NCBI GenBank assembly: GCA_001603595.1
Contig: LUZK01000007.1
Location: 1 to 62,674, forward strand
Direction: 5' to 3'
Length of the DNA: 62,674 nt
Source of the DNA: Bacteroidales bacterium Bact_19
Lineage (GTDB): Bacteria > Bacteroidota > Bacteroidia > Bacteroidales > ML635J-15
Shown: positions 1-9,100 of the stretch, in pieces
How positions within the stretch are numbered: position 1 is the stretch's first letter
Layout of the letters: every line of letters starts with the position of its first letter
Translations under genes and position numbers: made by a program
Notes under the pieces: generated by a model
What the model saw: the letters and a program-made list of their open reading frames with translations, nothing else
Databases searched by the model: none
Told to the model about the DNA's origin: nothing

Positions 1-92
1 ATTTAAATCTTTTCAATGTAAAAGTAATACCTTTTATTAATAAAACAATGACTTTTATAATTTTTATTTCATATTTTTGTAAAAAAATTTTT

Positions 93-551
93 ATGGTTAT
101 AAATACAAAAGAAAAAGCTACAAGAATAAAGCTTTTAACGATGCTGACGGTAATTATTTACCTCCTTGTATTAGTTGCTTCATTATATCTAAAATGGTCT
201 CCGAATCATATTCTAGAACTTTCCATGACAGTAATCTTTTTTTTAATAATGATTTTTATTTTCACAAAAAAATATACCTATTTATATTATAATACAGACG
301 GGCCAAAAATTATTCTTAGATTCATTCCATTGCAACCATTAACTGCAGGAAATTTTTCAGTAGAAATTTCAAAAAGAGATTTTGCAAAATATGAAATTCA
401 AGACAAAGCTTTTGGATTAAGAAAAGAACTTACACTTTTTGCAAGAACATCTAAAGGCATTGGAAAATACAAATCTGTGAGCCTGTCCATTTTAAACAAA
501 GAAGAATTGGAATTGTTATTAAAAGACATGGAATTATTACGAACTAAATAA
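93..551 (+). CDS. Two-TM membrane protein with cytosolic domain, unknown function
   Basis: About 152 residues from the ATG at 93; an in-frame ATG at 48 would add a 15-residue hydrophobic, lysine-rich leader that looks like upstream sequence. Two membrane segments lie at roughly residues 12-33 and 40-58 and are followed by a soluble domain rich in beta-strand and charged residues, resembling the small PH-like membrane proteins common in Bacteroidetes. I recognise no catalytic motif. It sits 8 bases before a secreted beta-barrel-like gene and probably shares its transcript. The function is unknown; the membrane topology is the only firm statement. The minus-strand gene at 26965-27375 has a similar architecture. 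Confidence 0.6.
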   Translation: MVINTKEKATRIKLLTMLTVIIYLLVLVASLYLKWSPNHILELSMTVIFFLIMIFIFTKKYTYLYYNTDGPKIILRFIPLQPLTAGNFSVEISKRDFAKYEIQDKAFGLRKELTLFARTSKGIGKYKSVSLSILNKEELELLLKDMELLRTK

Positions 552-559
552 TTAATGTT

Positions 560-1039
560 ATGAAAAAGATTAATGTTTTTATTATTGTATTCTTTCTTTT
601 ATCAGGATTTTCTTTTGCTCAGGACTACAAAGGAGCTATCGGATTCAGAGGAGGGGTAGATCAAGGGTTAACACTAAAAAATTTTGTTGGCGGGAGTAAT
701 GCTTTTGACTTAATTCTGTCAACACATCACTATGGTTTGCATTTTACTGCCCTTTATGAAAAACATGTTTTCGACATTTTTGATGTACCTAACTTAGCAT
801 TATTTTATGGCTTTGGCGGACACATAGGATTTTATAATTCAACTAGATGGCCTAGCTATTGGCCTGATCATACAGGAAGTGCAACCGTAATCGGGGCTGA
901 TTTGGTTATTGGTGTAGAATATACATTTAAAGAAATCCCTATTAACATCGCTTTAGATGTTGTTCCCTCTCTGAATATTTTACCTTACGTGTTTTATTGG
1001 CAAAAGGGTGCTCTATCTATCAGATATGTGTTTAAATAA
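560..1039 (+). CDS. Small secreted beta-barrel-like outer-membrane protein
   Basis: The 159-residue product begins with a clear signal peptide (MKKINVFIIVFFLLSGFSFA, cleavage before Gln21). The mature part alternates hydrophobic and glycine/aromatic residues and ends in an aromatic-basic terminus (RYVFK), as outer-membrane beta-barrels do. Its length would fit a barrel of six to eight strands. It starts 8 bases after the preceding membrane-protein gene and ends 11 bases before dprA, so the three may be co-transcribed. The barrel call is an inference from strand periodicity; the export signal is seen directly. No specific family was recognised. Confidence 0.6.
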   Translation: MKKINVFIIVFFLLSGFSFAQDYKGAIGFRGGVDQGLTLKNFVGGSNAFDLILSTHHYGLHFTALYEKHVFDIFDVPNLALFYGFGGHIGFYNSTRWPSYWPDHTGSATVIGADLVIGVEYTFKEIPINIALDVVPSLNILPYVFYWQKGALSIRYVFK

Positions 1040-1050
1040 TATTATTAAAC

Positions 1051-2169
1051 GTGCCTGATAACAGAATTTTTGATCTTGCTCTTTTATTTGTAAGCGGCTT
1101 AGGCGATATTAATGCTAAAAAACTAATAACAGCAGTAGGTTCTGCTGAAAATATTTTCAATCTTAAATTAAAAGATTTTTTACGGATTCCCGGTTTTGGT
1201 CAACAAAAAGCCGAGAGTATAATTTTATCCCTTGATGCCTCATTGCAAAGAGCCAAAGAAGAAGAGCTATATTGTGCAGCTAATGAAATTAATTATGTGT
1301 GCTACACTGAAGATGATTATCCTCAAAAATTAAAAGAATGTCCTGATGCTCCATTAGTGCTTTTCTACAAAGGTAAATCAGATTTTAACAAATCTAAAAT
1401 CCTGAGTATAGTTGGTACTCGAAGTGCAACAAGATACGGAGTCGAATTTACGGAAAATTTAGTCAAAAATATTTCGGAAAACTACCCTGATTGTGTGATA
1501 GTAAGTGGGTTAGCTTATGGAATTGATATATCCGCTCACAAATCGGCACTCAAATATGGATTAGAAACTTGGGCTGTTCTTGGTCACAGTTTGGAATATA
1601 TCTATCCGGTTTCTCATGAAAAAATTGCAAAAAAAATCATAGAATCTGATGGACTTCTTTTGTCTGATTATCCACATAAATCAAAGATTGATCCCTCGAA
1701 TTTTGCAAAACGAAACAGAATAATTGCAGGGTTATGCGATGCTCTTGTTGTTGTTGAATCAGGGGAAAAAGGCGGAGCAATAATTACAGCAAATATTGCT
1801 AATCATTATAATAAAGATGTTTTTGCTGTTCCGGGAAATATAAACGAACCATACAGCAAAGGATGCAACAAACTTATCAAAACAAACAGAGCAAATCTTA
1901 TTGAATCTCTTGATGACATCGAATACATAATGAATTGGAAATCAAAATCCGAAAAAATAACTCAACAAAAACTGAATTTTATTGAGCCCCTTAATCAAAA
2001 CGAAACTAAGGTTTTTGAAGTTCTTAAAAATTACGAGTATTTAGATATTGACAATATTTTGCGTCAAACAGAGTTAGATTCGGATTTACTGAGTCTGACT
2101 TTGCTTGAGATGGAATTCAAAGGAATTATTAAAGCTCTTCCTGGAAAAATTTTTACATTAAAATTATAA
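1051..2169 (+). CDS. dprA: DNA-processing protein DprA/Smf
   Basis: This 372-residue protein loads RecA onto incoming single-stranded DNA during natural transformation in species where it has been studied. It opens with a GTG codon at 1051. An N-terminal helix-hairpin-helix-like region (residues 8-60) is followed by the Rossmann-type DprA core, with VGTRSATRYG near 110, SGLAYGIDISAH near 150, GHSLEYIYPVSH near 177 and PGNINEPYSKGCNKLI near 265. The C-terminal 70 residues form the usual winged-helix-like domain. It lies 2 bases upstream of the tatD-type gene, so the two are probably co-transcribed. The length and motif order are normal for the family. Confidence 0.93.
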   Translation: MPDNRIFDLALLFVSGLGDINAKKLITAVGSAENIFNLKLKDFLRIPGFGQQKAESIILSLDASLQRAKEEELYCAANEINYVCYTEDDYPQKLKECPDAPLVLFYKGKSDFNKSKILSIVGTRSATRYGVEFTENLVKNISENYPDCVIVSGLAYGIDISAHKSALKYGLETWAVLGHSLEYIYPVSHEKIAKKIIESDGLLLSDYPHKSKIDPSNFAKRNRIIAGLCDALVVVESGEKGGAIITANIANHYNKDVFAVPGNINEPYSKGCNKLIKTNRANLIESLDDIEYIMNWKSKSEKITQQKLNFIEPLNQNETKVFEVLKNYEYLDIDNILRQTELDSDLLSLTLLEMEFKGIIKALPGKIFTLKL

Positions 2170-2171
2170 CT

Positions 2172-2939
2172 ATGATTATTGATACACATTCTCACTTGTA
2201 TCTTGAAGATTTTAACGACGACATACTCCAGGTTATTGAAAGAAGCAAAAAAGCCGGAGTAGAAAAAATAGTGTTACCAAACATTGATGATAACTCGCTT
2301 GCAAAAATGCATAACCTATTAAGTCTTGACCCTAAGTTATTTTATCCTTGCATTGGCCTCCATCCTACTTCAGTAAAAGAAAACTATAAAGAAAAATTAG
2401 ATAATATTTTTTCGGATTTAAATGATGATTATATTGCTATTGGAGAAACAGGAATAGATTTATACTGGGATAAAACATTCTTCAAGGAACAGCAAAGAGC
2501 GTTTGAATTTCAAATCGAAATAGCATTAAAACATATATTACCAGTAATAATTCACAGCCGAAACAGTTTAGAGGAAACTTTCGAAATTGTTTTCCCATAT
2601 TCACAAAAAGGCTTAAAAGCAGTTTTTCACTGTTTTCCTGGCAATTATGAAGATGCAAAAAAAATTGTAGATAAAGGCTTTTACATTGGAATCGGTGGTG
2701 TTGTAACCTTTAAAAATTCAGGACTTCATGATGTTGTAAAAAAAATACCTATTAATAATATTTTATTAGAGACAGATGCCCCATTTTTAGCCCCGGTACC
2801 ATATAGAGGCAGACGAAACGAACCTGCTTATTTAGAAACAATAGTTCAAAAAATTGAAGAAATAACAGGATTATCCTCAGAAAACATTAAAGAAATTACT
2901 TCAAAAAATGCAATAAAATTTTTCAATTTCAAACTATAA
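2172..2939 (+). CDS. tatD: TatD-family metal-dependent hydrolase (DNase)
   Basis: The 255-residue protein has the amidohydrolase-fold metal ligands of the TatD family: the N-terminal H-x-H pair (His6 and His8 in DTHSHL), the glutamate in IGETGIDLYWD, histidines in VIIHSRNS and AVFHCFPGN, and the aspartate in LLETDAPFLAP. TatD enzymes are Mg-dependent 3'-5' exonucleases; some relatives act as D-aminoacyl-tRNA deacylases, so the exact substrate is not fixed. It starts 2 bases after dprA. About 115 bases follow before the next tRNA gene, with no hairpin terminator visible. Confidence 0.9.
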   Translation: MIIDTHSHLYLEDFNDDILQVIERSKKAGVEKIVLPNIDDNSLAKMHNLLSLDPKLFYPCIGLHPTSVKENYKEKLDNIFSDLNDDYIAIGETGIDLYWDKTFFKEQQRAFEFQIEIALKHILPVIIHSRNSLEETFEIVFPYSQKGLKAVFHCFPGNYEDAKKIVDKGFYIGIGGVVTFKNSGLHDVVKKIPINNILLETDAPFLAPVPYRGRRNEPAYLETIVQKIEEITGLSSENIKEITSKNAIKFFNFKL

Positions 2940-3005
2940 ATCATTGTTTAACAGAGTTATATGAAATCCTTAAAAGATTAAGAAAAAATAAATTAAAAAT
3001 AAATT

Positions 3006-3035
3006 TTTGTGATTAAATTAAAATTTATTATTTTG
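3006..3035 (+). promoter_or_regulatory. Bacteroidetes-type promoter for tRNA-Ser
   Basis: A -33 TTTG at 3006-3009 is separated by 19 bases from a -7-like TATTTTG at 3029-3035, one base short of the consensus TAnnTTTG. The tRNA begins about 20 bases further on, which suits a short leader. Confidence 0.5.
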
Positions 3036-3054
3036 CGACGATTTTAGTGGAGAT

Positions 3055-3144
3055 GGAGAGATGGCCGAGTGGTCTAAGGCGCACGCCTGGAGAGCGTGTA
3101 TTCCGCCTCAAACGGAATCGTGGGTTCGAATCCCACTCTCTCCG
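3055..3144 (+). tRNA. tRNA-Ser, anticodon GGA
   Basis: All arms of a class II tRNA can be folded by hand. The 7-bp acceptor stem is GGAGAGA/TCTCTCC with discriminator G. The anticodon stem CACGC/GCGTG carries the loop CTGGAGA, giving anticodon GGA for UCC/UCU. The long variable arm is a stem of ATTCCG with CGGAAT, and the T arm is GTGGG-TTCGAAT-CCCAC. The 90-base length fits serine tRNAs. The 3' CCA is not encoded, since the discriminator is followed by CAG. Confidence 0.96.
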
Positions 3145-3231
3145 CAGGCAAATGTTCTTTGTAAAAAAATTTTTAAAAGCAAATAATAATTTAATAATTT
3201 TTAAGTTTAAACATTAAAACGAATAATAGTT

Positions 3232-4035
3232 ATGAAAAAACTCATTGCATTGTTAACTTTGGCAGGTTTACTCATTATGAGTACAACTATGGTTTTTGCT
3301 CAAGATGAAGAATCAAATGAAAAAGCAACATCAACAGAACAAGTTGCAACAGATCAACAAGCAGCTGATGATAATGCTGCCCCAGTTGCTGAAGAAAAAC
3401 CATTACATCAACAATTAAAAATTAAAATTATCGAAGGTGGTCCAATGTTCATGGGCTTCTTGTTGGTAACTTTAATTTTAGGTCTTGCTTTAGCTTTTGA
3501 AAGAATAATTTATCTGAATTTAGCAACAACAAACACCAAAAAACTCTTAGCAAATATCGAAGATGCCATAAATAATGGCGGTATAGAAGCAGCAAAAGAA
3601 GTTTGCCGCAATACCAGAGGACCTGTAGCAAGTATTTTCTATCAAGGACTTGACAGATACGATTCAGGGATTGAAGTTGTTGAAAAATCAGTAGTATCTT
3701 ATGGTTCAGTACAAATGGGACAATTAGAAAACGGGTTAACCTGGATTGCATTATTCATAGCATTGGCTCCCATGTTAGGGTTTATGGGTACAGTTATTGG
3801 TATGATACAAGCATTCGATGCCATTGAAGCAGCAGGTGATATCAACCCTTCATTGGTTGCAGGAGGTATTAAAGTAGCTCTTATTACAACTGTAACCGGT
3901 CTTATTATTGCTATGATTCTCCAAGTTTTCTATAACTACATAGTTGGTAAAATTGATTCTTTGGTTAACGCTATGGAAGAATCTTCAATATCATTAATAG
4001 ACATTCTTGTTGATTATCAAAGAAAAAATAAATAA
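3232..4035 (+). CDS. exbB: MotA/TolQ/ExbB proton-channel family protein
   Basis: The 267-residue inner-membrane protein starts with a signal-like segment (residues 1-23, ending MVFA) and an acidic, glutamine-rich periplasmic stretch, a form common for ExbB in Bacteroidetes. A membrane segment lies near residues 72-93, and two more form the conserved channel core around GLTWIALFIALAPMLGFMGT and the GGIKVALITTVTGLIIA motif. ExbB pentamers use the proton gradient to energise TonB at outer-membrane receptors. It heads a cluster with a 4-TM protein and two ExbD proteins. Transcription probably starts in the 88 bases after the tRNA. Confidence 0.92.
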   Translation: MKKLIALLTLAGLLIMSTTMVFAQDEESNEKATSTEQVATDQQAADDNAAPVAEEKPLHQQLKIKIIEGGPMFMGFLLVTLILGLALAFERIIYLNLATTNTKKLLANIEDAINNGGIEAAKEVCRNTRGPVASIFYQGLDRYDSGIEVVEKSVVSYGSVQMGQLENGLTWIALFIALAPMLGFMGTVIGMIQAFDAIEAAGDINPSLVAGGIKVALITTVTGLIIAMILQVFYNYIVGKIDSLVNAMEESSISLIDILVDYQRKNK

Positions 4036-4052
4036 TTTTAAAATATTGAACC

Positions 4053-4559
4053 ATGTTAGAAAAAATCGTTAAGATAACAGGATATGTTATTCTCGGATTG
4101 GCAGCTATAATTTCTGTACTTTTCTTCCTAAAAGATGCAAAAGTTCTTCAAAATGGACTTGATGCTTTAGGAGACGCACCTTCAGAAATTAAAATTGCCG
4201 AAATAGATAAAATGGCAACAGATTGGAGTGCAATAATTGTTACTAGCTCCATAGTAATTTTTATATTGGCTGCTGCCACAATACTTTTATTTTCTCTATA
4301 TAATTTTATTAGGAATACTATTGATAACCCTAAATCTGCAATAAAACCTACTATCGTATTAGTTTTATCTGCTATTGTTATCATTATTTCTTATTCATTG
4401 GCATCAGACATAATGCCTGATTTTCTAGGAGCTGAAAAACTCAGTATTTCAGGAAATACTATAAAATTAGTAGAAGCTTCTTTATATTTAGTGTATATTT
4501 TGTTTGGAATTTCTATTGTAGCCTTAATATACACAGAAGTTTCAAAAATTTTCAGATAA
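4053..4559 (+). CDS. Four-TM protein of the ExbB/ExbD cluster, unknown function
   Basis: The 168-residue product has about four hydrophobic segments (roughly residues 8-27, 58-85, 98-118 and 142-162) separated by short polar loops and ends in a basic tail. It lies 17 bases after exbB and 32 bases before the first exbD, all on one strand, so it is probably made with the energy-transduction complex and may be an accessory membrane subunit. Comparable unnamed multi-TM genes sit between exbB and exbD in other Bacteroidetes. I see no catalytic motif. The role is inferred only from position. Confidence 0.7.
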   Translation: MLEKIVKITGYVILGLAAIISVLFFLKDAKVLQNGLDALGDAPSEIKIAEIDKMATDWSAIIVTSSIVIFILAAATILLFSLYNFIRNTIDNPKSAIKPTIVLVLSAIVIIISYSLASDIMPDFLGAEKLSISGNTIKLVEASLYLVYILFGISIVALIYTEVSKIFR

Positions 4560-4591
4560 TAATGAGCAAAATTGCTTAAAAAAAATAAATT

Positions 4592-5176
4592 ATGGCAAAA
4601 CGTGAAATAAGTGAAATAAATGCCGGTTCAATGGCTGATATCGCGTTTTTACTTCTGATTTTCTTCCTGGTAACAACTACCATGGATGTTGACACAGGTA
4701 TAGCGAGACAATTGCCTCCTATTCCAGAAGATAAAGCTAAAACTGAAGCCGAAATCAATCGCAGGAACATTTTCATCGTGTTGATAAATGCTCAGGACAG
4801 GCTTCTGGTAAACGGGAAACCTATGAATGTAGAAGAACTAAAAGATAAAGCTAAAGAATTTATCAAGAGTGATCCTAATAATCCCGAATTACCAACAATG
4901 GTGGAAACAAAAATTGACGGCATCCCAAATCCTGTTTTAGTGAGTGAGGGAGTTATATCTCTTCAAAACGACAGAGGTACAACTTATAAGAAATATATGG
5001 AAGTACAAAACGAGTTGGTAAAAGCCTATAATGAACTTCGTGACGAAGCTGCTCTACAGTACTTTGGAAAAAGACGATTTGATGATCTTACAGAAGCAGA
5101 ACAGGAAGCTGTAAAAAAGATTTATCCTCAACGTATTTCTGAAGCAGAACCTAAAAATATTGGAGGAAAAAAATAA
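4592..5176 (+). CDS. exbD: ExbD/TolR-family biopolymer transport protein (copy 1)
   Basis: The 194-residue protein has a short cytoplasmic N-terminus, one membrane helix (residues 17-34) preceded by the conserved aspartate (Asp16 in SMADIAFLL) that relays protons in ExbD/TolR, and a periplasmic domain. It is longer than the usual 130-150 residues: the extra length is a charged C-terminal segment (about residues 120-194) ending in a glycine-lysine tail. The stop codon overlaps the start of the second exbD by one base (TAATG), so the two are likely translationally coupled. It works with the upstream ExbB. Confidence 0.9.
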   Translation: MAKREISEINAGSMADIAFLLLIFFLVTTTMDVDTGIARQLPPIPEDKAKTEAEINRRNIFIVLINAQDRLLVNGKPMNVEELKDKAKEFIKSDPNNPELPTMVETKIDGIPNPVLVSEGVISLQNDRGTTYKKYMEVQNELVKAYNELRDEAALQYFGKRRFDDLTEAEQEAVKKIYPQRISEAEPKNIGGKK

Positions 5177-5649
5177 TGGCTAAATTTAATCGTAAAAGGA
5201 AAAAGGCTTCTATAGGGATTTCAACTGCTTCCCTCCCAGATATCGTATTTATGCTGCTATTCTTTTTTATGGTAGCTACAACAATGAGAGAAGTAGAACT
5301 GAAAATCGAACTGAGAAATTCAGATTTACCTCAAGCCACAGAAATTAAAAAACTCGAAAAGAAATCCCTTGTTAGTTTTATCTATGTTGGTAAACCAAAA
5401 CCAAATTATCAAAGACTATATGGAACTGAACCTAGAATTCAGTTAAATGCTTCATTTGCTGAAGTAAGTGATATTTATGAATTTATTTTGGCAGAAAGAG
5501 CAAAAACAGATGAAGCTGTTGTTCCTTTAATGACAACTTCTCTAAAAGTACATCAAGATACTAAAATGGGAATTGTTACTGACATTAAACAAGAGCTTAG
5601 AAAAGCTTCTGCTCTTAAAATTAATTACTCAGCAAGAAAAAAGATTTAA
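5176..5649 (+). CDS. exbD: ExbD/TolR-family biopolymer transport protein (copy 2)
   Basis: The 157-residue protein has a basic N-terminus (KFNRKRKK), the membrane segment STASLPDIVFMLLFFFMV with the conserved aspartate at residue 22, and a periplasmic domain. It differs clearly from the first ExbD, so the pair probably forms a heteromeric ExbD rather than being a recent duplication. Its start codon overlaps the stop of the first copy. A strong hairpin terminator ends the operon 19 bases after its stop. Confidence 0.9.
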   Translation: MAKFNRKRKKASIGISTASLPDIVFMLLFFFMVATTMREVELKIELRNSDLPQATEIKKLEKKSLVSFIYVGKPKPNYQRLYGTEPRIQLNASFAEVSDIYEFILAERAKTDEAVVPLMTTSLKVHQDTKMGIVTDIKQELRKASALKINYSARKKI

Positions 5650-5667
5650 ATTTTAATATCTATTATT

Positions 5668-5699
5668 AAAAAGTTCGCCTCTGAGCGAACTTTTTTTTT
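5668..5699 (+). terminator. Rho-independent terminator of the exbB-exbD operon
   Basis: An 11-bp stem (AAAAAGTTCGC with GCGAACTTTTT) encloses a six-base loop and is followed by a run of T, just after the second exbD. Confidence 0.9.
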
Positions 5700-5755
5700 G
5701 AACATGGCAACCTATTATGTTTTTTTTCGTTATTTTTACACAAAAATTAATCTAT

Positions 5756-6187
5756 ATGAAAAAGTGGATTTTTACAACATCTGTAATGTTTATATGGTTG
5801 TTTTCTCACTCTCAAAATTCAAGTTTTATTGACTCTAGGCTTTATGAGGTGTATAATTCTGAATTTATATCAGAATTACAAATCAATAATCCTCAAGCTC
5901 TGGAATATATGAATTGGTATTTAGACAACTCTTTTACTATTATAGAATTACCCGAGTATAAACTTGAGGGACTTCCTTTTCTAATGTATTATGATTTAGA
6001 GAATAAAAACATTTCAGATACAGTAACAGAATTACCTACTCCCAGTATTAATATTTATAAGTTTTATTTCGAAAGAAAAAATGATTTAACGACTACTTAT
6101 AGAATTGGAGATACGGGATTAGCCATAGTTTTTTTCTCAGAAAAAGAACTTATAAATAAATTCAATCAGTTTAAAAATGAAAAATAA
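5756..6187 (+). CDS. Small secreted protein of unknown function
   Basis: Starting at the ATG at 5756, the 143-residue product has a clear signal peptide (MKKWIFTTSVMFIWLFSHSQ). An in-frame ATG 39 bases upstream would put a hydrophobic leader in front of it and is less likely. The mature part is acidic and aromatic-rich, with no cysteine and no recognised domain. It ends 8 bases before the preferred start of the giant surface protein, so the two are probably co-transcribed and may be functionally linked. The function is unknown. Confidence 0.65.
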   Translation: MKKWIFTTSVMFIWLFSHSQNSSFIDSRLYEVYNSEFISELQINNPQALEYMNWYLDNSFTIIELPEYKLEGLPFLMYYDLENKNISDTVTELPTPSINIYKFYFERKNDLTTTYRIGDTGLAIVFFSEKELINKFNQFKNEK

Positions 6188-6194
6188 TAAAATA

Positions 6195-9100
6195 ATGAAA
6201 AAAATAGTATTATTAGTTTCTTTTGCTTTATTATACTCAGTTGCTTTTTCGCAAACATACCTAATGAATGCCTCCACAAATGGAACTACTATTAATACAT
6301 GTTCCGGGACATTATATGATTCCGGTGGAGCAAATGGTAATTATAGCAACAACGAAAATTATTATTTGACAATTTGCAGTTCCATCCCGGGTGGACATGT
6401 TCAACTTACATTTACACAATTTCAATTAGAATCTTCGACTTTTGATTGGATGACAATTTATGACGGACCAAATCAATTCAGCCCTGTTTTGGTAAATCAA
6501 CAAGGAAGCACTTCTTTATTAAATCAAACTGTTACAGCTACAGGCTCATGCCTTACTATTTGGTTTAGAACAGATGGTTCTGTTACTTATGCAGGATTTG
6601 CTGCAACAATAAGTTGTAATTTCCCTTGCCAAAACTTTACCGTGGATTTAATCTCTCCGACCCTTCCTGTTTTACCCGATACAGCAGTTTATACTTGTCC
6701 GAATACAGGAGCACAATTTATTGTACAAGGAAATTATCCCAATTCCGGACAAAATTACCCTCAGTCAGACGCCACAACTACTTTCACTTGGTATGTTACG
6801 ACTGTTCAGCAAACCACCTACAGCGGACAAGGAATGACGACCTTACCTTATAATTTTAACACACCAGGAGGAACTTATATAACTTTCACTGCTACTGATA
6901 TTAATGGTTGTGAATATATTTATCCTGATGATATTCTGGTTTATGTTTCCGTTCCTCCTACTTTTGTCGGAACATCGGCAGACCAAACAATTATTTGCCC
7001 CGGAGAAGAAGTTAACTTTGAAGGATTTGTTCAAGTTGAAGAATGGGTAGTTCAAATTCCGGATATAATAAACGAATGTTTCTGTGCTGACGACGACCAT
7101 TACCAACAACCACAATGTGCAGAATTTGTTCAAACAGCTTTTGCTCCAGGACAAGTTATCACATCAGTTAATGATATTGAAAGTATATGCATGATGCTTG
7201 AACACTCATATATTGGCGACCTTGATATGTGGATTACCTGTCCCAATGGGCAAACAATGTATTTTATAACTTATCCTAATAATTGTGGATTAACTTATTT
7301 CGGACAACCTGTTGACAATGACAATCTTCCATGTACAAATCAGGCAAACTGGGGAGTTTTATATCATTATTGCTGGACACCTACTGCCACCCAAACAATA
7401 CCACAAGCTTGCCCTTCCTATAGCACAATGCCGTCAGGGAATTATGCTCCGGTACAACCATGGACGAATCTTATAGGATGTCCTGTTAATGGAACATGGC
7501 AAGTTTGTTTTAGAGATAATCTTTATTCAGATGATGGAGTTGTATGCGATTTTGAATTACATTTTTCTCCAAATATTTTACCATCACCTGGAAACATGTG
7601 GTCATTCCAAAATACTTATGATCCAAATTTATTTGTTTGGTCAGGGGATGGAGTGAATCCTAATTCAGGAGGTACTGCAACAGCTTATCCAACAACCAGT
7701 GGAGACCAGATTTTCACATTCTCTGCAACCGACGATTTTGGTTGTACATATGATACGACTCTAGTTGTTCATGTAAGAGCTCAGGATGACCCTGTTTGTT
7801 GTGCACAGCCCGATGCATTTGCAGGCCCTGATGACCATGTTTGCACTAATACTTATAATTTTCATGCTACACTACAACAAGGTAACACAGGACAATGGTC
7901 ATTAGTTAGCGGTCCAGGAACAGTCAGCTGGCAGAATCAAAACTCGCCCAATGCCACTGTTACAGTTAGCCAATGGGGAGTGTACGAATTTGAATGGCGT
8001 GAAATTAATGGCCCTCCAACTTGCTTTGATACGGACAGCGTTATTGTAGAATTTTATCCTGTTCCTACAACAACATTTACATACACTCCAATTTTATGCT
8101 ACGGAAATACCACAAATATTACTTACACAGGAAATGTTGGGCCAACCGCTACATATAACTGGAATTTTGGGAACGGTACTGTACACAGCGGTTCAGGACA
8201 AGGTCCTTATGTGATATCATGGACTGATGTCGGGAACAATACTGTAACACTTCAAGTATCTGCAAACGGATGTGATTCACCCGATACTCTTGTTAATATT
8301 TACAACCCTCCGGCTTTAACTCATACATTGATTCTTGAAGATGATCCTTGTTTCAATTCATGCAGAGGTAGAGCACAAATACATGTTACGGGAGGAACAC
8401 TACCATATACATATTCATGGGCTTCGCCAACGAATATTTTACCCAATCTTTGTGCCGGCAATTATCAAATTACAGTTACCGATAATAACGGGTGTACTAC
8501 CGGTCAAAATTTTGCAATAAATCAACCGCCTGAACTACTAATAACCAACGAAGTTACACAAAACCTGAGTTGCTATCAGTCTAATGACGGTTTTATTGAA
8601 ATTACGACATCTGGAGGTACAGGAAATCATACTTTCATATGGTTCGATTCTCCGGTCAGCTCAAATGTGCGAACCGGATTAAGCGCAGGTACATATTTTT
8701 TAACAATTACTGATGAAAATGATTGCCAAATTACCCAGCAATATACAATTACTCAACCAGATCAATTAGTAACTACAATATCACCAAACACTGCAATATG
8801 TGAAGGACAAACAACTGTTATTAGTAGTAATGCTGTAGGAGGCACTGAACCCTATAGATATTTTTGGGATGATGGAACTGGAGTCTTCCAGGCAGGACCA
8901 AGCCTAACACTAGCACCATCAGAAACTACAACATTTACATTGTACGTTCTTGATGCCAATGATTGCTTAAGTAATACAGTAAGCATGACAGTTACTGTAA
9001 GTCCTCTTATGGTAATCGATCATGTAAACATTCAAAACAACAGATGTTACAATTCATGCGATGGAAGAGCAGAAGTTCTGATGACAGGAGGTATCCCTCC

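Noticed and set aside
3449-3751. Minus-strand open frame inside exbB
   Set aside because: It is the complement of a clear ExbB coding sequence and has no sensible protein features.
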